Assembly (NCBI GenBank): GCA_018883705.1
Contig: JAHLFQ010000148.1
Coordinates: forward strand, 1-6,304
Reading direction: 5' to 3'
Length of the DNA: 6,304 nucleotides
Source: Candidatus Cellulosilyticum pullistercoris
GTDB taxonomy: Bacteria; Bacillota; Clostridia; Lachnospirales; Cellulosilyticaceae
Part shown: in pieces, positions 5,554 to 6,304 of the stretch
Layout of the letters: each line of letters begins with the position of its first letter
Numbering within the stretch: position 1 is the first letter of the stretch
Notes under the pieces: generated by a model
Database searches by the model: none
Told to the model about the DNA's origin: nothing
The model's input: the letters and a program-made list of their open reading frames with translations, nothing else
Program-made: the position numbers and the translations under genes

Positions 5554-5589
5554 AAAAATGCTCTCAGGGGAGGTTGAGAGCATTTTTTT
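5554..5589. terminator. Second, bidirectional terminator
   Basis: Arms 5554-5566 and 5575-5587 form a 13-bp stem with an 8-base G-rich loop. There are seven T on the plus side (5583-5589), and five T followed by CCTTTT on the minus side. It lies 29 bases after the first terminator. It probably serves the convergent glycosyltransferase/TPR gene, whose stop is 178 bases away, and backs up the plus-strand terminator. Confidence 0.82.
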
Positions 5590-5593
5590 GGGG

Positions 5594-5790
5594 TTGAAAA
5601 TAGATATCTTGTTATTAAGCATCTATGAAGTTATTTTAGAAGCGCTATGTGACGATAAGATGAAAAGTGAATGATTTTTTTGTGATAGATAATATGTAAT
5701 CTATCGATAGAAGCATCTAAAGAGGATATTAAAGAAGAAATACCTTTATTAAGCTTAGGATGTAAGGCTAAGATGAGGGAGTATTTGTAG
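5594..5790 (+). pseudogene. Possible decayed coding remnant
   Basis: No intact gene lies between the terminators and the end of the TPR gene. Two plus-strand pieces look protein-like. One at 5594-5674 reads LKIDILLLSIYEVILEALC, then DDKMKSE, with only a TTG to start. The other, in a different frame, ends at TAG 5788-5790 and reads SIEASKEDIKEEIPLLSLGC, then KAKMREYL; it has no usable start and is closed upstream by TAG 5686-5688. It overlaps the last 23 bases of the TPR gene. Joining them needs a frameshift between 5671 and 5701. The family is unrecognised and chance is a real alternative. Confidence 0.2.
5684..5705. repeat. 7-bp dyad, operator-like
   Basis: GATAGAT (5684-5690) and ATCTATC (5699-5705) are perfect inverted copies separated by 8 bases, and a second palindrome CTATCGATAG (5701-5710) overlaps the right half. 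No promoter or intact gene is attached, so any binding role is unsupported. Confidence 0.3.
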
Positions 5791-6304
5791 CATATAGAGA
5801 AATAATATGCTGTTGATAGAATGCTATATTAGCTTGTATACGTTCATTATTAGGAGAGAGTTCTAAAGCCTTCATAGCGTAAACAAGAGCAAGATCAGGA
5901 TGACCAAGTTCATAGTGGGCAATAGATCCCATATCATAAGGCGTAGAATCCCAAGCATTACCTTCATTAATAAAAGTTTGAGAGGGTGTTGTGATAAGTA
6001 GTGCCTGATCGATTAAGGTAGCTACTTGTTTCCATGCTTTATCAAAATAATAAATAGTAGCAAGTTCAATAAGAGGTTCCCTAAGATGAGGCGCCTCTTT
6101 TGCTGCAAGCTCTAAGGATAAAATAGCTTCTTTCTTTTTATCTTGATTGAGATAGGATTTTGCAATGTAACGCAGAGCAGCAGAACGTTCCTCATTCCAT
6201 GTGGATGTAGGGAGCGCAAGATAAGTTTGTAAAGTAAGGAGGCATTTTTCCCAATTATTATGATACATATATTCCCTACCAAGATAAAAATGATCTCTAG
6301 AGTC
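5768..6304 (-). CDS. C-terminal TPR region of a probable family 2 glycosyltransferase (partial)
   Basis: The reading frame stays open to the window edge, adding 12 codons (DSRDHFYLGREY) before the first ATG at 6266-6268, so that ATG is internal and the true start is outside. The 178 visible residues are TPR-like helices: about 3-40 (FYLGREYMYHNNWEKCL, then a linker LPTSTWNEERSAALRYIAKS), about 47-110 (helical pairs with EAPHLREP) and about 126-160 (YDMGSIAHYELGHPDLALVY, then ALELSPNNERI). From memory, this run of motifs is typical of the region after the catalytic domain in TPR-containing GT2 proteins of Firmicutes. The catalytic GT-A domain (DxD) is not in the window, so sugar donor and acceptor cannot be given. 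Plain TPR proteins are the alternative. The stop is TAG 5768-5770, and a bidirectional hairpin at 5554-5589 lies downstream. Confidence 0.75.
   Translation of the reverse strand, partial: DSRDHFYLGREYMYHNNWEKCLLTLQTYLALPTSTWNEERSAALRYIAKSYLNQDKKKEAILSLELAAKEAPHLREPLIELATIYYFDKAWKQVATLIDQALLITTPSQTFINEGNAWDSTPYDMGSIAHYELGHPDLALVYAMKALELSPNNERIQANIAFYQQHIISLYATNTPSS

Noticed and set aside
5631..5790. Open minus-strand stretch running past the TPR gene stop in another frame
   Set aside because: It has no start codon and no recognisable motif, and overlaps the end of the TPR gene; it is no more convincing than chance.

Overview
The window is AT-rich DNA from a low-GC Gram-positive bacterium, most likely a clostridial/Lachnospiraceae-type Firmicute. 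I infer this from codon use, AGGAG-type ribosome sites, TTGACA/TATTAT promoters, hairpin-plus-T terminators, and families common in that group (a DUF4358 lipoprotein, a CmpB-like PF06541 membrane protein, a copper-amine-oxidase-N-like secreted protein). I cannot name the species. No phage, IS element, CRISPR array, tRNA or rRNA is visible.

Layout, left to right. Bases 1-157 hold a possible broken 3' end of an unseen gene. A ribonuclease HI gene (158-613, +) follows and ends at a long hairpin (633-685). The 614-968 gap has no conventional gene but contains a minus-strand module: Fur-like palindrome, strong promoter, micro-ORF and hairpin. Enolase (969-2246, -) has its own terminator (918-950) and a leader of about 146 nt that carries a second copy of that module. 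Next come three envelope-related units: a secreted protein with an amine-oxidase-N-like domain and two tandem repeats (2534-3388, -), a small CmpB-like membrane protein (3505-3915, -) and, divergent from it, a LytM/M23 peptidase (4067-4717, +). A DUF4358 lipoprotein (4863-5468, +) closes the plus-strand group, followed by two terminators. The window ends inside the C-terminal TPR part of a probable family 2 glycosyltransferase (5768-6304, -, cut by the edge).

The genes are mostly separate transcription units: housekeeping (RNase HI, enolase) on the left, cell-surface functions on the right. The most notable signal is the paired module at about 718-873 and 2320-2451. Both copies read leftward with the same geometry: a 15-bp Fur-like palindrome, 6 bp, TTGACA, 17 bp, TATTAT, 24-25 bp, then an ATG opening a tiny reading frame beginning M-N/S-H and continuing to Y-F-M, overlapped by a hairpin. 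One copy sits in front of enolase. The other is an orphan pointing at the 3' end of the RNase H gene. This suggests a recurrent leader-peptide or small-RNA control element, possibly metal-responsive; the function is inference.
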